Source of the DNA: UA16 sp905478895
GTDB lineage: Bacteria > Bacteroidota > Bacteroidia > Flavobacteriales_D > Sanyastnellaceae
DNA length: 64,000 nucleotides
Assembly: GCA_943788495.1 (NCBI GenBank)
Contig: CALSQO010000001.1
Coordinates: 806,001-870,000 of the forward strand
Reading direction: 5' to 3'
Part shown: one piece after another, positions 33,389 to 42,400 of the stretch
Numbering within the stretch: the first letter of the stretch is position 1
How the letters are laid out: each line of letters starts with the position of its first letter
Notes under the pieces: model-generated
Seen by the model: only the letters and a program-made list of their open reading frames with translations
What the model was told of the DNA's origin: nothing
Database searches by the model: none
Position numbers and translations under genes: made by a program

Positions 33389-34309
33389 TCACTCTTCCGC
33401 TTCTTTCACCTTATTCTTTTCCGCCCACTCCTTGGCTATGACATTCAAGCTTCGTTCGGGATCGTTGACATGCATGGTCGACAGATCCACCGCGAATTTT
33501 GGGTCTAAATCTACTTTAACCAGTACTTTGCAGGCGTAAGTTGTTCTGCCGTCGGCGTCGTTAAGCGAAAGCGACTGAATGGGGAGCTTTTTAACCGCTG
33601 CAGGCAACTCGATCCCTTTGATGGGCTGCAACTTGAGCCAATTGACCATGGCACGGGCTTGAGTTGGGTTTTTTTCTCCGACAGTCAATCGGTATTCGCC
33701 TTGTTCGGTTTGAAGCGTGTAAAACGATTCGGCACCCTCTTTTACGAATTGCCATGGGTCGGACTTCTTTGGGGCGATTTCAGTGCCGTTGCCCATCATT
33801 TTGCTCATTTCAGCCAATCGCTTGGATATATAGTTCCCTTGTCCGGAATTCAAAAACAAGGTGGCCATTCGACGTTGTTCTGCATCGAACCAAAGCCATT
33901 CTTCACTGCGCAGTGTGTCCCCAAGCCAAAGGAATGGACCGTCATTCAGTTTCTCATCAAACCAGAAGCGTTGGGCAACAGTTTTTCCGGCACGTAGGAC
34001 TTCTACGTCTATGGAATGACTCCATTCAAGCACTTCTTCTCCCAAGGTTGTCCGAGACAATGCGTTCAATTCTTTCCGAAGGTTTGCCTGGCGTTCTGTT
34101 TGAACTTTTCGAGCAGAATCCATTCGGAGGGAATCGGCCAAAAATTCCTCAAAGGATAGCGGGGATAACTGCACTGAATCTTTGAGGGATTCTTGATTCT
34201 CACTAGGGACAGGAACGTCATTTTGTGCTCGAGCCGCTTCGTTGAAAAGCACGGAGCAAATAGACACAACAGGAATAAGCACGAGATGTGACGAAAATGA
34301 AATTTTCAT
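33389..34309 (-). CDS. Secreted protein of unknown function
   Basis: A 306-residue protein with a signal peptide ending near AARAQ, so exported to the periplasm or surface. The middle region (WSHSIDVEVLRAGKTVAQRFWFDEKLNDGPFLW, about 95-128; shown here only as WSHSIDVEVL to NDGPFLW) looks beta-rich. A helical segment (EEFLADSLRMDSARK) precedes it and the C-terminus is charged (KEWAEKNKVKEAEE). I do not recognise a family and see no catalytic motif. It lies 28 bp downstream of another secreted unknown on the same strand, so the two are probably co-transcribed and may act together. Confidence 0.7.
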   Translation of the reverse strand: MKISFSSHLVLIPVVSICSVLFNEAARAQNDVPVPSENQESLKDSVQLSPLSFEEFLADSLRMDSARKVQTERQANLRKELNALSRTTLGEEVLEWSHSIDVEVLRAGKTVAQRFWFDEKLNDGPFLWLGDTLRSEEWLWFDAEQRRMATLFLNSGQGNYISKRLAEMSKMMGNGTEIAPKKSDPWQFVKEGAESFYTLQTEQGEYRLTVGEKNPTQARAMVNWLKLQPIKGIELPAAVKKLPIQSLSLNDADGRTTYACKVLVKVDLDPKFAVDLSTMHVNDPERSLNVIAKEWAEKNKVKEAEE

Positions 34310-34337
34310 CGAACGAAGATACGATTCTTAGCGTAAC

Positions 34338-35267
34338 TCAATTGCGCGATCTCCTGCGCCACTTGCGAGGATTATTCCACGGCGCGTTGTGTTCGGCATC
34401 GCGCACTTCTATGTCTTCTTTCAAAACCCAATGGTTGCGGTGCCAGAAAAATCCATCGTAAGTGAAGTCGGGTCCGTAAAATGCTGTAAATCCTGCCATG
34501 GACGGATCGGATGGACTTAAATGATCCATAACGATCATTTCCATGTCTTCCCGCCACTTGAGGGTCGTGGAGACGGCGTCATTGTATTCGAGAATGTGCC
34601 GTTTTACAGATCCTCTTCCGATATCAATGATGGGCAGCCCAAATTTGATGCGATTGCCATTGACGCTCATCGTCTCGATGATTTTACGATTCCGCGTTCC
34701 ATCGGCGCCGTCCCAGCCGAGCAATGTGTATACTGTCCGATTGCCTTGCTGGCGAGCGAGAATGTCATAATAAATGGCGCCTGGCCAATTTTTCGGGCTG
34801 TATCTGTTCTTTGGATCCAGTGTGTTTCGCTGGGAGTTAGCAGCTTTGAATGTGAGCGGCGTCACCAATTGTTCATCGTCGCTGGAACGTGTCAGCACGA
34901 TCCCCCCGTACCCGTTTGTTCGGTCCTCAAACTCCACATTCCAGGTAAGTATTGCCAGGCGATTCTTTCCCTCACCAGAAGAGACGATTCCAATCCGCTG
35001 CGCCAATGAATCCGAATCCAGCGACCAAAAGTCGGTCGTTTCGAATGCAGCCGTCATTTCTTGGAGCAAGTCCTCATGCGCGCGGAGGCGAACGCTATCA
35101 TTTGCGGCTTGGACGATGCGCTCGTGCAACGTGAGTAAGTATGGAATAGTCGTTGCCTCCTGTTGGGAATGTGCTTTTGAGGATGCTTTTCGATTTTGTG
35201 CGAATCCTGCAGAGAAGACTGAGCAGGAGATCAGCAGGAAGACCAATTTTTTTGCGCCGAGCCTCAT
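34338..35267 (-). CDS. Secreted protein of unknown function (Bacteroidetes type)
   Basis: A 309-residue exported protein; from ATG 35267 the signal peptide ends at SAGFAQ. An N-terminal helical part (ERIVQAANDSVRLRAHEDLL) is followed by a beta-rich domain with LAILTWNVEFED, AIYYDILARQQGNRTVYTLL and WREDMEMIVMDHLSP, and a very basic tail (RKWRRRSRN). The pattern AIYYDI..........YTLLGWDG is one I associate with conserved secreted proteins of Bacteroidetes without assigned function. It is upstream of the 33389-34309 gene with 28 bp between, in the same orientation. Confidence 0.7.
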   Translation of the reverse strand: MRLGAKKLVFLLISCSVFSAGFAQNRKASSKAHSQQEATTIPYLLTLHERIVQAANDSVRLRAHEDLLQEMTAAFETTDFWSLDSDSLAQRIGIVSSGEGKNRLAILTWNVEFEDRTNGYGGIVLTRSSDDEQLVTPLTFKAANSQRNTLDPKNRYSPKNWPGAIYYDILARQQGNRTVYTLLGWDGADGTRNRKIIETMSVNGNRIKFGLPIIDIGRGSVKRHILEYNDAVSTTLKWREDMEMIVMDHLSPSDPSMAGFTAFYGPDFTYDGFFWHRNHWVLKEDIEVRDAEHNAPWNNPRKWRRRSRN

Positions 35268-35305
35268 AAGCTTACAACGGGTTTGATTGGATTTCATTGC
35301 AACCT

Positions 35306-35653
35306 TCAGAGATGCATGAAGGCTTTTTTGGCCAACAGAATCTCTTCGGACTCCACGTGATCGGGATCATCGACACAGCAATCAACGGGGCAGACAGCCG
35401 CACATTGTGGTTCGTCATGAAATCCCACGCACTCGGTACACTTCGAATGTGCGATGTAGTAGACGTCCATGCTTCCGGGCTCGTTCTCGGTGTCTGCTTG
35501 TACTTCACCGACAGTGGGATGAACGCCCGCTCCCTGGAAGCCTGTGCCTTCTGCAAATTGCCAGTTTGCTCCACCTTCGTAGATGGCGTTGTTGGGGCAT
35601 TCAGGTTCACATGCACCGCAGTTGATGCATTCGTCTGTGATCATAATGGCCAT
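35306..35653 (-). CDS. 4Fe-4S dicluster ferredoxin
   Basis: A 115-residue ferredoxin with two 4Fe-4S cluster sites. Cluster 1 comes from C9-x2-C12-x2-C15-x3-C19-P; cluster 2 from C72-x2-C75-x8-C84-x3-C88-P, with a further Cys pair at 92-93. The enlarged insert between C75 and C84 is characteristic of the Chlorobium/Allochromatium-type (YfhL-like) ferredoxins. It carries low-potential electrons in the cytoplasm; its partners are unknown. ATG 35653 (MAIMITDECINCG) is the family start. It is transcribed divergently from the acyl-CoA reductase gene 55 bp away. Confidence 0.93.
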   Translation of the reverse strand: MAIMITDECINCGACEPECPNNAIYEGGANWQFAEGTGFQGAGVHPTVGEVQADTENEPGSMDVYYIAHSKCTECVGFHDEPQCAAVCPVDCCVDDPDHVESEEILLAKKAFMHL

Positions 35654-35680
35654 TGCTTCTTTCGGTCTGAGGTTGGTACG

Positions 35681-35688
35681 TAAATTTG
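35681..35688 (+). promoter_or_regulatory. Bacteroidetes -7 box upstream of acyl-CoA reductase
   Basis: TAAATTTG is an exact match to the TAnnTTTG -7 element of Bacteroidetes primary sigma factor promoters. It lies 20 bp before the ATG at 35709. A T-rich -33-like element (TTTC at 35660) is about 18 bases upstream. The spacer is shared with the divergent ferredoxin gene. Confidence 0.5.
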
Positions 35689-35708
35689 GCGTGAAGATAC
35701 ACACCAAA

Positions 35709-36788
35709 ATGAGGAACACATTGGAAACGGCTCTTGTTCAACTCGGCGCCTGGTTGCGCGGCGAAATTCCGCACGAAGGACCGAACGACCAAACCCTGTT
35801 GTCCAAGGCAGAAATGGAGAACAGATGGTTCACCCATGACGCGTGCAAAATGTCGATGATGGCATGCGGGAACATGCTCCGTCCAACGGTCCTAGAGGAA
35901 TGGCTGAATCGCTACGATATACCTGAGGAATCAGTGCAACGGAAACGAGTGGGCCTCGTGCTCGCTGGAAATCTGCCATTGGTCGGCTGGCATGATGCGA
36001 TGAGCACCATCATAGTCGGACATCAAGCGGTGATCAAGGCCAGTTCATCGGACGCTGTTTTGATCACGGCGGTCATGCAAGCGTGGCAAGGATTTTTGCC
36101 GGACGGCGAAAAGCTCCAAGTGGAATGGGTGGCTGGGAAGATGAACAATGTCGATGCCGTAATTGCAACAGGAAGTGCGAACACCAACCGTTATTTTGAA
36201 TACTACTTCAGCGGTTTGCCCAGCGTTTTAAGAAGCCAACGTACGAGCATTGCTATTCTCGATGGCTCGGAAACAGAAGCGGACATCCGCGCGCTTGGAA
36301 ATGACGTATTTCAGTACTTTGGTATGGGGTGTCGAAGCGTCACGAAACTCTTTCTGCCGGTGGGCTTTGACCTCGACCGATTGTTCAAAATTTGGGTAGA
36401 ATGGTCCCACCTCGCGAATCACAACAAGTACGCCAATAACTATGATTATCACAAAGCCGTATGGTTATTGAATCAAGTCCCGCTCCTTGAGAATGGATTT
36501 GTACTGCTCAAGGAGGATAAAGCCTTTTTGAGCCCAGTAGGTGCCTTGTTTTATGAGTTTTATTCTGATGAAGCGGCACTCCATAAACATTTGGAATCGA
36601 ATGCCAACCAGTTGCAATGCGCATCCGTCAAAAATCCAGAACAACCGAGTGGCTTGTCTGTGCCGGTCGTTCCTTTCGGTGCGACACAATCGCCTCAGCC
36701 TTGGGATTATGCGGATGGCGTGGACACCATTTCCTTTCTCTTGGGGTTATCTTCGTACCCGAAACTGAAACCATCGACCCCCGCATGA
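35709..36788 (+). CDS. Acyl-CoA reductase, LuxC-like
   Basis: A 359-residue aldehyde-dehydrogenase-fold protein of the LuxC/acyl-CoA reductase family. Features: the nucleotide-binding part with VGLVLAGNLPLVGWHD (81-96), the VIATGSANTNRYFEYY segment (151-166), and the likely catalytic Cys208 in YFGMGCRSVTKL. The family reduces acyl-CoA (or a related thioester) to aldehyde with NAD(P)H; there is no luciferase gene here, so a role in lipid or aldehyde metabolism is more likely than luminescence. It is divergent from the ferredoxin, a pairing I know as frequent in Bacteroidetes. Its stop overlaps the next start (ATGA). Confidence 0.87.
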   Translation: MRNTLETALVQLGAWLRGEIPHEGPNDQTLLSKAEMENRWFTHDACKMSMMACGNMLRPTVLEEWLNRYDIPEESVQRKRVGLVLAGNLPLVGWHDAMSTIIVGHQAVIKASSSDAVLITAVMQAWQGFLPDGEKLQVEWVAGKMNNVDAVIATGSANTNRYFEYYFSGLPSVLRSQRTSIAILDGSETEADIRALGNDVFQYFGMGCRSVTKLFLPVGFDLDRLFKIWVEWSHLANHNKYANNYDYHKAVWLLNQVPLLENGFVLLKEDKAFLSPVGALFYEFYSDEAALHKHLESNANQLQCASVKNPEQPSGLSVPVVPFGATQSPQPWDYADGVDTISFLLGLSSYPKLKPSTPA

Positions 36789-37915
36789 AAACGAAATTAA
36801 ACTCAAAACGCACGCTGATGGGTCTTTCAGCGTCTTGCGGTTTTTTGCTGTTATTGCTGAGCAGTTGTTCAACGGACATTGAGCTCAATGCGCCTTACCA
36901 AAAGACGGCCGTAGTCTTCGGGTTGCTCGATGCACAGCAAGACACCCAGTGGGTTCGAGTCAATCGAACATGGCTGGGCACTGGGAATCAATTTGATGCG
37001 GCAATGATTGCCGACAGCAGCGAGTATCCTGCAGATGATCTAGCGGTGGGCATCACCGAGCGGGTCAACGGTCAAAACCGTTCATGGGCGCTTTTGGACA
37101 CCACGATTCAGAACAAATCGGAAGAAGGTATTTTCTTCGGTCCAGAGCAGCAAATGTGGTATTTCATTCCTGAGGGCGGACTGAATACAGACGCCGAATA
37201 CGACTTGTCCATCGCAATTGAAGGAGAAGGAGATGTGTCGTCCACAACCAATATGATTGCCGAACAGGTTGGCAATATCACGCAACCACCTCCGGGAGTA
37301 ACCAACTTCAAGTTGGGTTTGGCCAGTGTTGGATTTCAAACGACGTTTCCGGATTTGACATTCAAGTGGTCATCAACAGCTGGGGCGAGCCGATACGATG
37401 CGATGATTCTCATCCACGTGACCGAGCGCACATGGAACGACGAAGAGCATACGGACCTTTTGTCAGAAGAAGAGCGCATCATCGAGTGGCCCATTGGGAC
37501 CTTGAACGCTCCGGATGATGGAGGAGGAGACGTGTTGCAAAAAGAAGTGAACGGAGAGCGGTTTTTTACGACACTCGCTACCAAATTGGAAGCAGATCCA
37601 TTCGTAACCCGTGTGCTTGGAGTTTGGGACGAAGAAGTTCAAATCGCCCGGGTGTTGGATTTTGAATTGACGGTGGCGAATGATGAGCTTTCCACCTACT
37701 TAGAGATCAATTCACCGATCACCGGTGTGATTCAAGAGCGTCCTGAGTACACCAACATCAACGGTGGGCTTGGGTTATTCGCATCGCGTTCAACGCAAGG
37801 GGTTTATGGAATTGGTTGCACAACAGCTTCTTTGGAATATTTGATCGAGGGTCCTTCAACCTATGAGCTGAATTTTTGTACACCGAATCCTTTTTCTGAT
37901 TTTTACTGCGACTGA
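36785..37915 (+). CDS. Lipoprotein, possibly DUF4249-like
   Basis: A 376-residue predicted lipoprotein. From ATG 36785 there is a hydrophobic signal and a lipobox LLLSSC (Cys about residue 29). The mature protein begins STDIELNAPYQKTAVVFGLL, followed by beta-rich segments (DTQWVRVNRTWLG; AEYDLSIAIEGEGDVSSTT; LTFKWSSTAGASRYDAMIL). This layout resembles DUF4249 outer-surface lipoproteins of Bacteroidetes, though the match is not decisive. ATG 36785 overlaps the stop of the LuxC-like gene. No function can be assigned. Confidence 0.7.
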   Translation: MKTKLNSKRTLMGLSASCGFLLLLLSSCSTDIELNAPYQKTAVVFGLLDAQQDTQWVRVNRTWLGTGNQFDAAMIADSSEYPADDLAVGITERVNGQNRSWALLDTTIQNKSEEGIFFGPEQQMWYFIPEGGLNTDAEYDLSIAIEGEGDVSSTTNMIAEQVGNITQPPPGVTNFKLGLASVGFQTTFPDLTFKWSSTAGASRYDAMILIHVTERTWNDEEHTDLLSEEERIIEWPIGTLNAPDDGGGDVLQKEVNGERFFTTLATKLEADPFVTRVLGVWDEEVQIARVLDFELTVANDELSTYLEINSPITGVIQERPEYTNINGGLGLFASRSTQGVYGIGCTTASLEYLIEGPSTYELNFCTPNPFSDFYCD

Positions 37916-37936
37916 GCGCAGCTGATTTTCCCTTCC

Positions 37937-38380
37937 ATGATGGAGCACACCCTTACGACAAAACTTCAAGATGCAACCATTGAGCTTTCAATGGGATTGT
38001 ACACCGTTCGCTTTCACGAAGAGGCAGTGCTCGATTTGAATCAAATGAAACGGGTCGAAAAAGCCAGAAGGGAATTACTAGCCGACGATAGAGGCCCAGT
38101 TCTTGTCTTGATTCCAAGAAACGCTGCATTGGTAGAGCATGAGGCGCTGGCATGGCTGGGGTCGGAAGAGGCCATGTTGAACGTTTCAGCACGGGCGGTC
38201 GTATTGCCTTCTTCCATTGCCGTTATGCGAGATCGCATTCGATGGGCATTGTTTCGCCCAACCGTGCCATTCCGAATTTTCAGAAACCCCCAAATTGCGA
38301 AAGGGTGGGCGCTGGATCAATGGTACGACAAGCACATTGGAATGGAGATCGATTCCTTCGAACAAGACGGAATCATCTGA
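37937..38380 (+). CDS. Small conserved protein, possibly SpoIIAA/STAS-like fold
   Basis: A 147-residue cytoplasmic protein without signal peptide. It alternates strands and helices: TIELSMGLYTVRFHEEAVLDLN, a helix VEKARRELLA, PVLVLIPRNAAL, then WLGSEEAMLNVSARAVVLPSS and MRDRIRWALF. The pattern of a short sheet with VLxxIP and a following helix, then a second Val-rich strand, resembles SpoIIAA-like domains seen in Bacteroidetes; this is a guess from shape. It lies 21 bp downstream of the lipoprotein gene and may share its transcript. ATG 37940 is an equally possible start. Confidence 0.65.
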   Translation: MMEHTLTTKLQDATIELSMGLYTVRFHEEAVLDLNQMKRVEKARRELLADDRGPVLVLIPRNAALVEHEALAWLGSEEAMLNVSARAVVLPSSIAVMRDRIRWALFRPTVPFRIFRNPQIAKGWALDQWYDKHIGMEIDSFEQDGII

Positions 38381-38417
38381 ACCCAAGCAATTCAATCTTC
38401 ACGCATCGCGCAAGGTG

Positions 38418-39461
38418 CTATTGGATGATGAATCGCTGCGCAGTCCCTGAGATGACGATGGTGTAGTTTCCGGCGCTCCAGTGGCTTGGAACTTCAACCC
38501 TTGATGATTTGCCGCTTGAAATTCTCCTTCCCTGGGCATCATGAATCGAATATGATCGTGGTGCGGTACCAATCATCAGCGCTTGGCCTGATGATATCGG
38601 ATTGGGATGGATTGAAAATTCAGCAGATTCGAACGGAGTGATTTCATTTGATCCCCCAATATTTTGAAAATTAGCCAATGCTGGAGTGCCAAAAATTTCA
38701 GTGATTTCCAATAGAGGGACGCCTGTGCCAGCTCCCCACCATTGGTAGATGACTTGGTCCCGTTCCAACTCGAATGGCTCTCCCAATTGCTCGATGTAAA
38801 TGTTATCCGTTGCATTCAATTGGGTGCGGGTGCGCAGCACTTCGAAAGAACCACCGGGAAGGATGAGTGTTCCCCAAGCATCAGCGATGACAGCGCGTGT
38901 TTGATCCAATCCGTACGACAAGATGCCTTCCAGATTCAACTCGAATGCAGCGGTGCTTTCAAACGATTGCTCAAAGCTGAACGGAATGGGGAAAAATTCA
39001 TCGATGTCGTCATAAGCCACAGGCAAATCGAACCCTGACGCACTCAAGCCAATTCCAGCGATGGCGAAATGTCCGCCATCCGTTTGATAGAAATTGTTGA
39101 ATCCATCCAGCGGAATAGGCAATTCAACTCCCAAATCTGGAAAAACCGTTGGCAAATAATAATCGCATTGATAGGCAGAATTGAAGGGGCTGTTGAACAC
39201 CAAAGCGGCCGTGATGGATGCTTCATTGATGTCAACAGGCGAAATGGGGGCATCTCCCAATGGAATTAGGCCCGATGCATCCCACGTTGCGTTCGCTCCA
39301 TCAATGGTCGTGAGGTTGAAGTCAGTGACGGCCGTGTTGACCACATCATAGGTGACGCCTGCTTGCGGTAAGTCTGCGCTTCCAATGCTAATCTGTGCAC
39401 TTGCCGGGAAGTAAAGTCCCAGGATTACGAAAAGAAGTATGGCGTTTCTAAGTGGGTTCAT
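38418..39461 (-). CDS. Secreted protein with type A T9SS sorting domain
   Basis: A 347-residue exported protein. The signal peptide ends at FPASAQ. The body (about 25-265) is beta-rich with many Asp and Gly residues and no motif I recognise; it resembles secreted Bacteroidetes proteins opening ISIGSADLPQAG. The last 75 residues are a type A T9SS domain: FSIHPNPISSGQAL, SIHDAQGRRI, then SAGNYTIVI and a last strand RFIIQ. It is therefore predicted to cross the outer membrane through the T9SS. It lies 25 bp downstream of tamB on the same strand. Confidence 0.82.
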   Translation of the reverse strand: MNPLRNAILLFVILGLYFPASAQISIGSADLPQAGVTYDVVNTAVTDFNLTTIDGANATWDASGLIPLGDAPISPVDINEASITAALVFNSPFNSAYQCDYYLPTVFPDLGVELPIPLDGFNNFYQTDGGHFAIAGIGLSASGFDLPVAYDDIDEFFPIPFSFEQSFESTAAFELNLEGILSYGLDQTRAVIADAWGTLILPGGSFEVLRTRTQLNATDNIYIEQLGEPFELERDQVIYQWWGAGTGVPLLEITEIFGTPALANFQNIGGSNEITPFESAEFSIHPNPISSGQALMIGTAPRSYSIHDAQGRRISSGKSSRVEVPSHWSAGNYTIVISGTAQRFIIQ

Positions 39462-39486
39462 ATCCGTTTATTTTGTTGCAATGTAA

Positions 39487-42400
39487 TCAAGGCAGGTCGC
39501 GTGAGAAAGCTTCATTTTTCCAATCTCCCCAATGATTGAATTCGTGCCTTATTCGAATCCCGACGCCTTGCGTGCTGGACCCATCCAGTGCATTCATCAT
39601 GGATTGATTGCTTTTGGATTGTCCGGTCACTTGATATTGGCCTTTCGAGTCGAGATCATAGCTGATGGTCACATCTTGAATTTGTATGTCATCCGTGGAC
39701 ATTTGCCCATTGCTTTGGGCTCCAAATGCACCTTCAAGCTTCAGTCTTTCGTTGAACATTTGGGTGCTCAACGCCAGCGCCAATTCTTGTTGACCGCTGA
39801 GATCATCATTGGAATAATCCAATCCGAGGTCCATTCCAGGTGCAATTTGTGAGATCCAATGGCCCAATTGATTGGCGATGAAAGCAGAACTTTGACCTGT
39901 TCCTTGAAATCCACCCAATGCACTTGCCAAGGGGTCTTGGCTGATGAATTGATTGACGACCAGTAAGCTGAGTGCCTGCCGCTGCATTTCTTCTTCATTC
40001 AATAATGCACCTTGAATCAGAGCCTCTAACCGAGAGTCAGCCTCAGGAACACGAATGTTGAATCCGATTTCTGGCTGAAACAGCCCACCATTAAGGGACA
40101 AGAGCAACTCCACTGGGACACGCCCCGGTAAATCAGTTTCATCAGGAAGCAAGGGGTTCAATCGCGCGCGCGTTTCAAAAGAGGTCAGTACGTCGATTTG
40201 TGCGGCATAGGGGTCTCCAAACCATTCAAGCGCGCCGCCAGGCTGGATTTTGAATGTTTTATTGATCAGATTTTGCAGGGTAAAAAAGTAGGTTCCTTCA
40301 ATGATCTTCAATGATCCATTCAATGTGATTTCTTCAAAATCGTTCACGCGAACATCGAGGTGCCCTTCTGTTCTTCCGCGAATCTCTTCCCCTGTATTTT
40401 GGTTGAATACAATCCGAGCAATGGCCTTAGGGCTTAGGTCAAGTCCGATGTCCAAAACAACGTTGGAGAAATCGCCTGCTTTGGCAGCCGCTTTCTGGGT
40501 GTTTTCGGTTGTTTTGAATTGGATGAATTGGGCATAGGTGGCGTCACTGATTACGTCCAAAGGCAGGGCAAAATCGGTGCCGGAATCTGCCGCAATGGAT
40601 GCTTCGATGAGCAATTCAGAGCCGTACCCAGCGATGTTGATGTCTCCGGTGCCAAACCCAGCGCCATAATAATAAGCCGCCTCTTTTGGTGGAAGGTTCA
40701 TCAGTTCGATAGGAGTGGATGTTGCATCAATCCCAAAGTCCAAGTTCCAATCCTTGAAAGCGTTGTGGTAGGCAGTGCCATTCAACGTGGCCAGGGCACC
40801 CCTGCGATCTCGGATGCTCCCTTGGTTGATTTGGATGGATGCGGGTGTGATGCTAAGATCAGCTTCAATTGTGTATTCGGTTCCAAGGGCTGGAACGAAA
40901 GTATGGAGCGAGTCAGTTCGGATTTGCCCCGATATCGCGGTGGAATTGCCATTCCAAACCGTTTTCAACTGGCCAGCAACTTCGCCACTTAGCCTCAAAG
41001 TATTTTTGGGTAAAATCTTATTAATTCCATTCAAGACAATGCCCGTGGCGTCCCAATCGGCGCGAATAAAGGGAGCGTTCTCCCACCCGAACGTTCCAGA
41101 ACCGCTTACAATTCCATCACCCCATTTTGCGTGTGTTTGAAAGGATGATTGATGCTGCCATCCGGTTCCAAAAAATGTGAGGTCCGATATGGTCTCGTCT
41201 TCCCATTCAATGCGTTCTGCTTTTAGATTCAACGCAGCCTTAGGGTTTTGATAATCGCCTGTGGCAATCAATTTTGCAGCTACCGCTTCGAAGTGCGCAT
41301 TGGGAATCAACCACTCGAGCGAATCAGTGAATTCTTTTAGATCCAACTCCACCTCCGTAACCCAGGGCGAATCAATATTTTTGTGCGCCCTGCCTGCAAT
41401 TGTCCAATCTTCAGATTGAAGAGCGACATAGCCTTGGGTTTTCGCGTTTGTGGCGTTTGCAAGATCTCCCCATCGGATTAAATCCGCGGGTTCAACGAGG
41501 TTCAAGGTTTGGTTATAGACGGGCCATCGTACATCCGTTAACCGCAATGCTCCATGCGCTTCATTGGGAGGTGTTGATTGAAAGGCCACATTCGAACTCC
41601 TTCCGCTGCTGCCCTCGCTCCAAGAGATGGATCCATTCCATTCCTTTCCAATGTTGATGTTGGCGGTTACTTCGGATGCAAGAAGGGATTCCCCTGAGGC
41701 AACAGAATCAATCTGCAATTGAAAATGAGAACTGCGGTCAGCGATGGTGCAATTCAGCTCGAGTGCGTGAGCCATTGTTTGTGAAGCAGAGAGGATGGAA
41801 GTTTGCCCTAGAATGCGCAAGGTGTCCGAATCCGATGTGCCTGAAAAGGTGGAATGCGGCGCGAGATCAAAAGGGAGTCCCACGATGAGGCTGATGGGCT
41901 TGAAATTGAGCATTGAGCCATCGAATTCAAGGAAAGGTAGAGGCGCGTTTGGTTTGTCAGTTTCGATGAATTGAGCCAACCATTCTTCCCATGCCGTTGC
42001 ATCGTTGCTGGCGGAAGCGCTGCCGTTTGTTAGGTCAGAGTGCCATTCCAATTGAATCTGATCTGGGCTATTCTTCAGTGTGGCATCGAGGCGATTGAAT
42101 GCAATGGGTCGATTGTTTTCCAACAGGCTGATGTTGCGTGTTTCCAAAACGCCCTGCCATTCATTCTGACGGTTGCCAGAAGCACGTAGACTCAATTTAG
42201 CGAACAGGGACCAATCTTTGGAGGGTGGTAATCCTAAGGATTGGATTCCTTCTAATTCCGCGTGGCCTGTGAACTGCCAAGTAGAATCGGTGAAATCCAG
42301 TGTGCAATCACCGCGGGTGGGGAACGTGCTTGCCTGCGATTGCCACCTTGCCTCCATTTTCTGTTCGTTGCTGCCATGTTGTGGATGATGAACGGCAGTC

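Noticed and set aside
35709..36788. Bioluminescence (lux) operon because of the LuxC-like gene
   Set aside because: No luxA, luxB, luxD or luxE homologue is nearby; LuxC-type reductases are common in Bacteroidetes.
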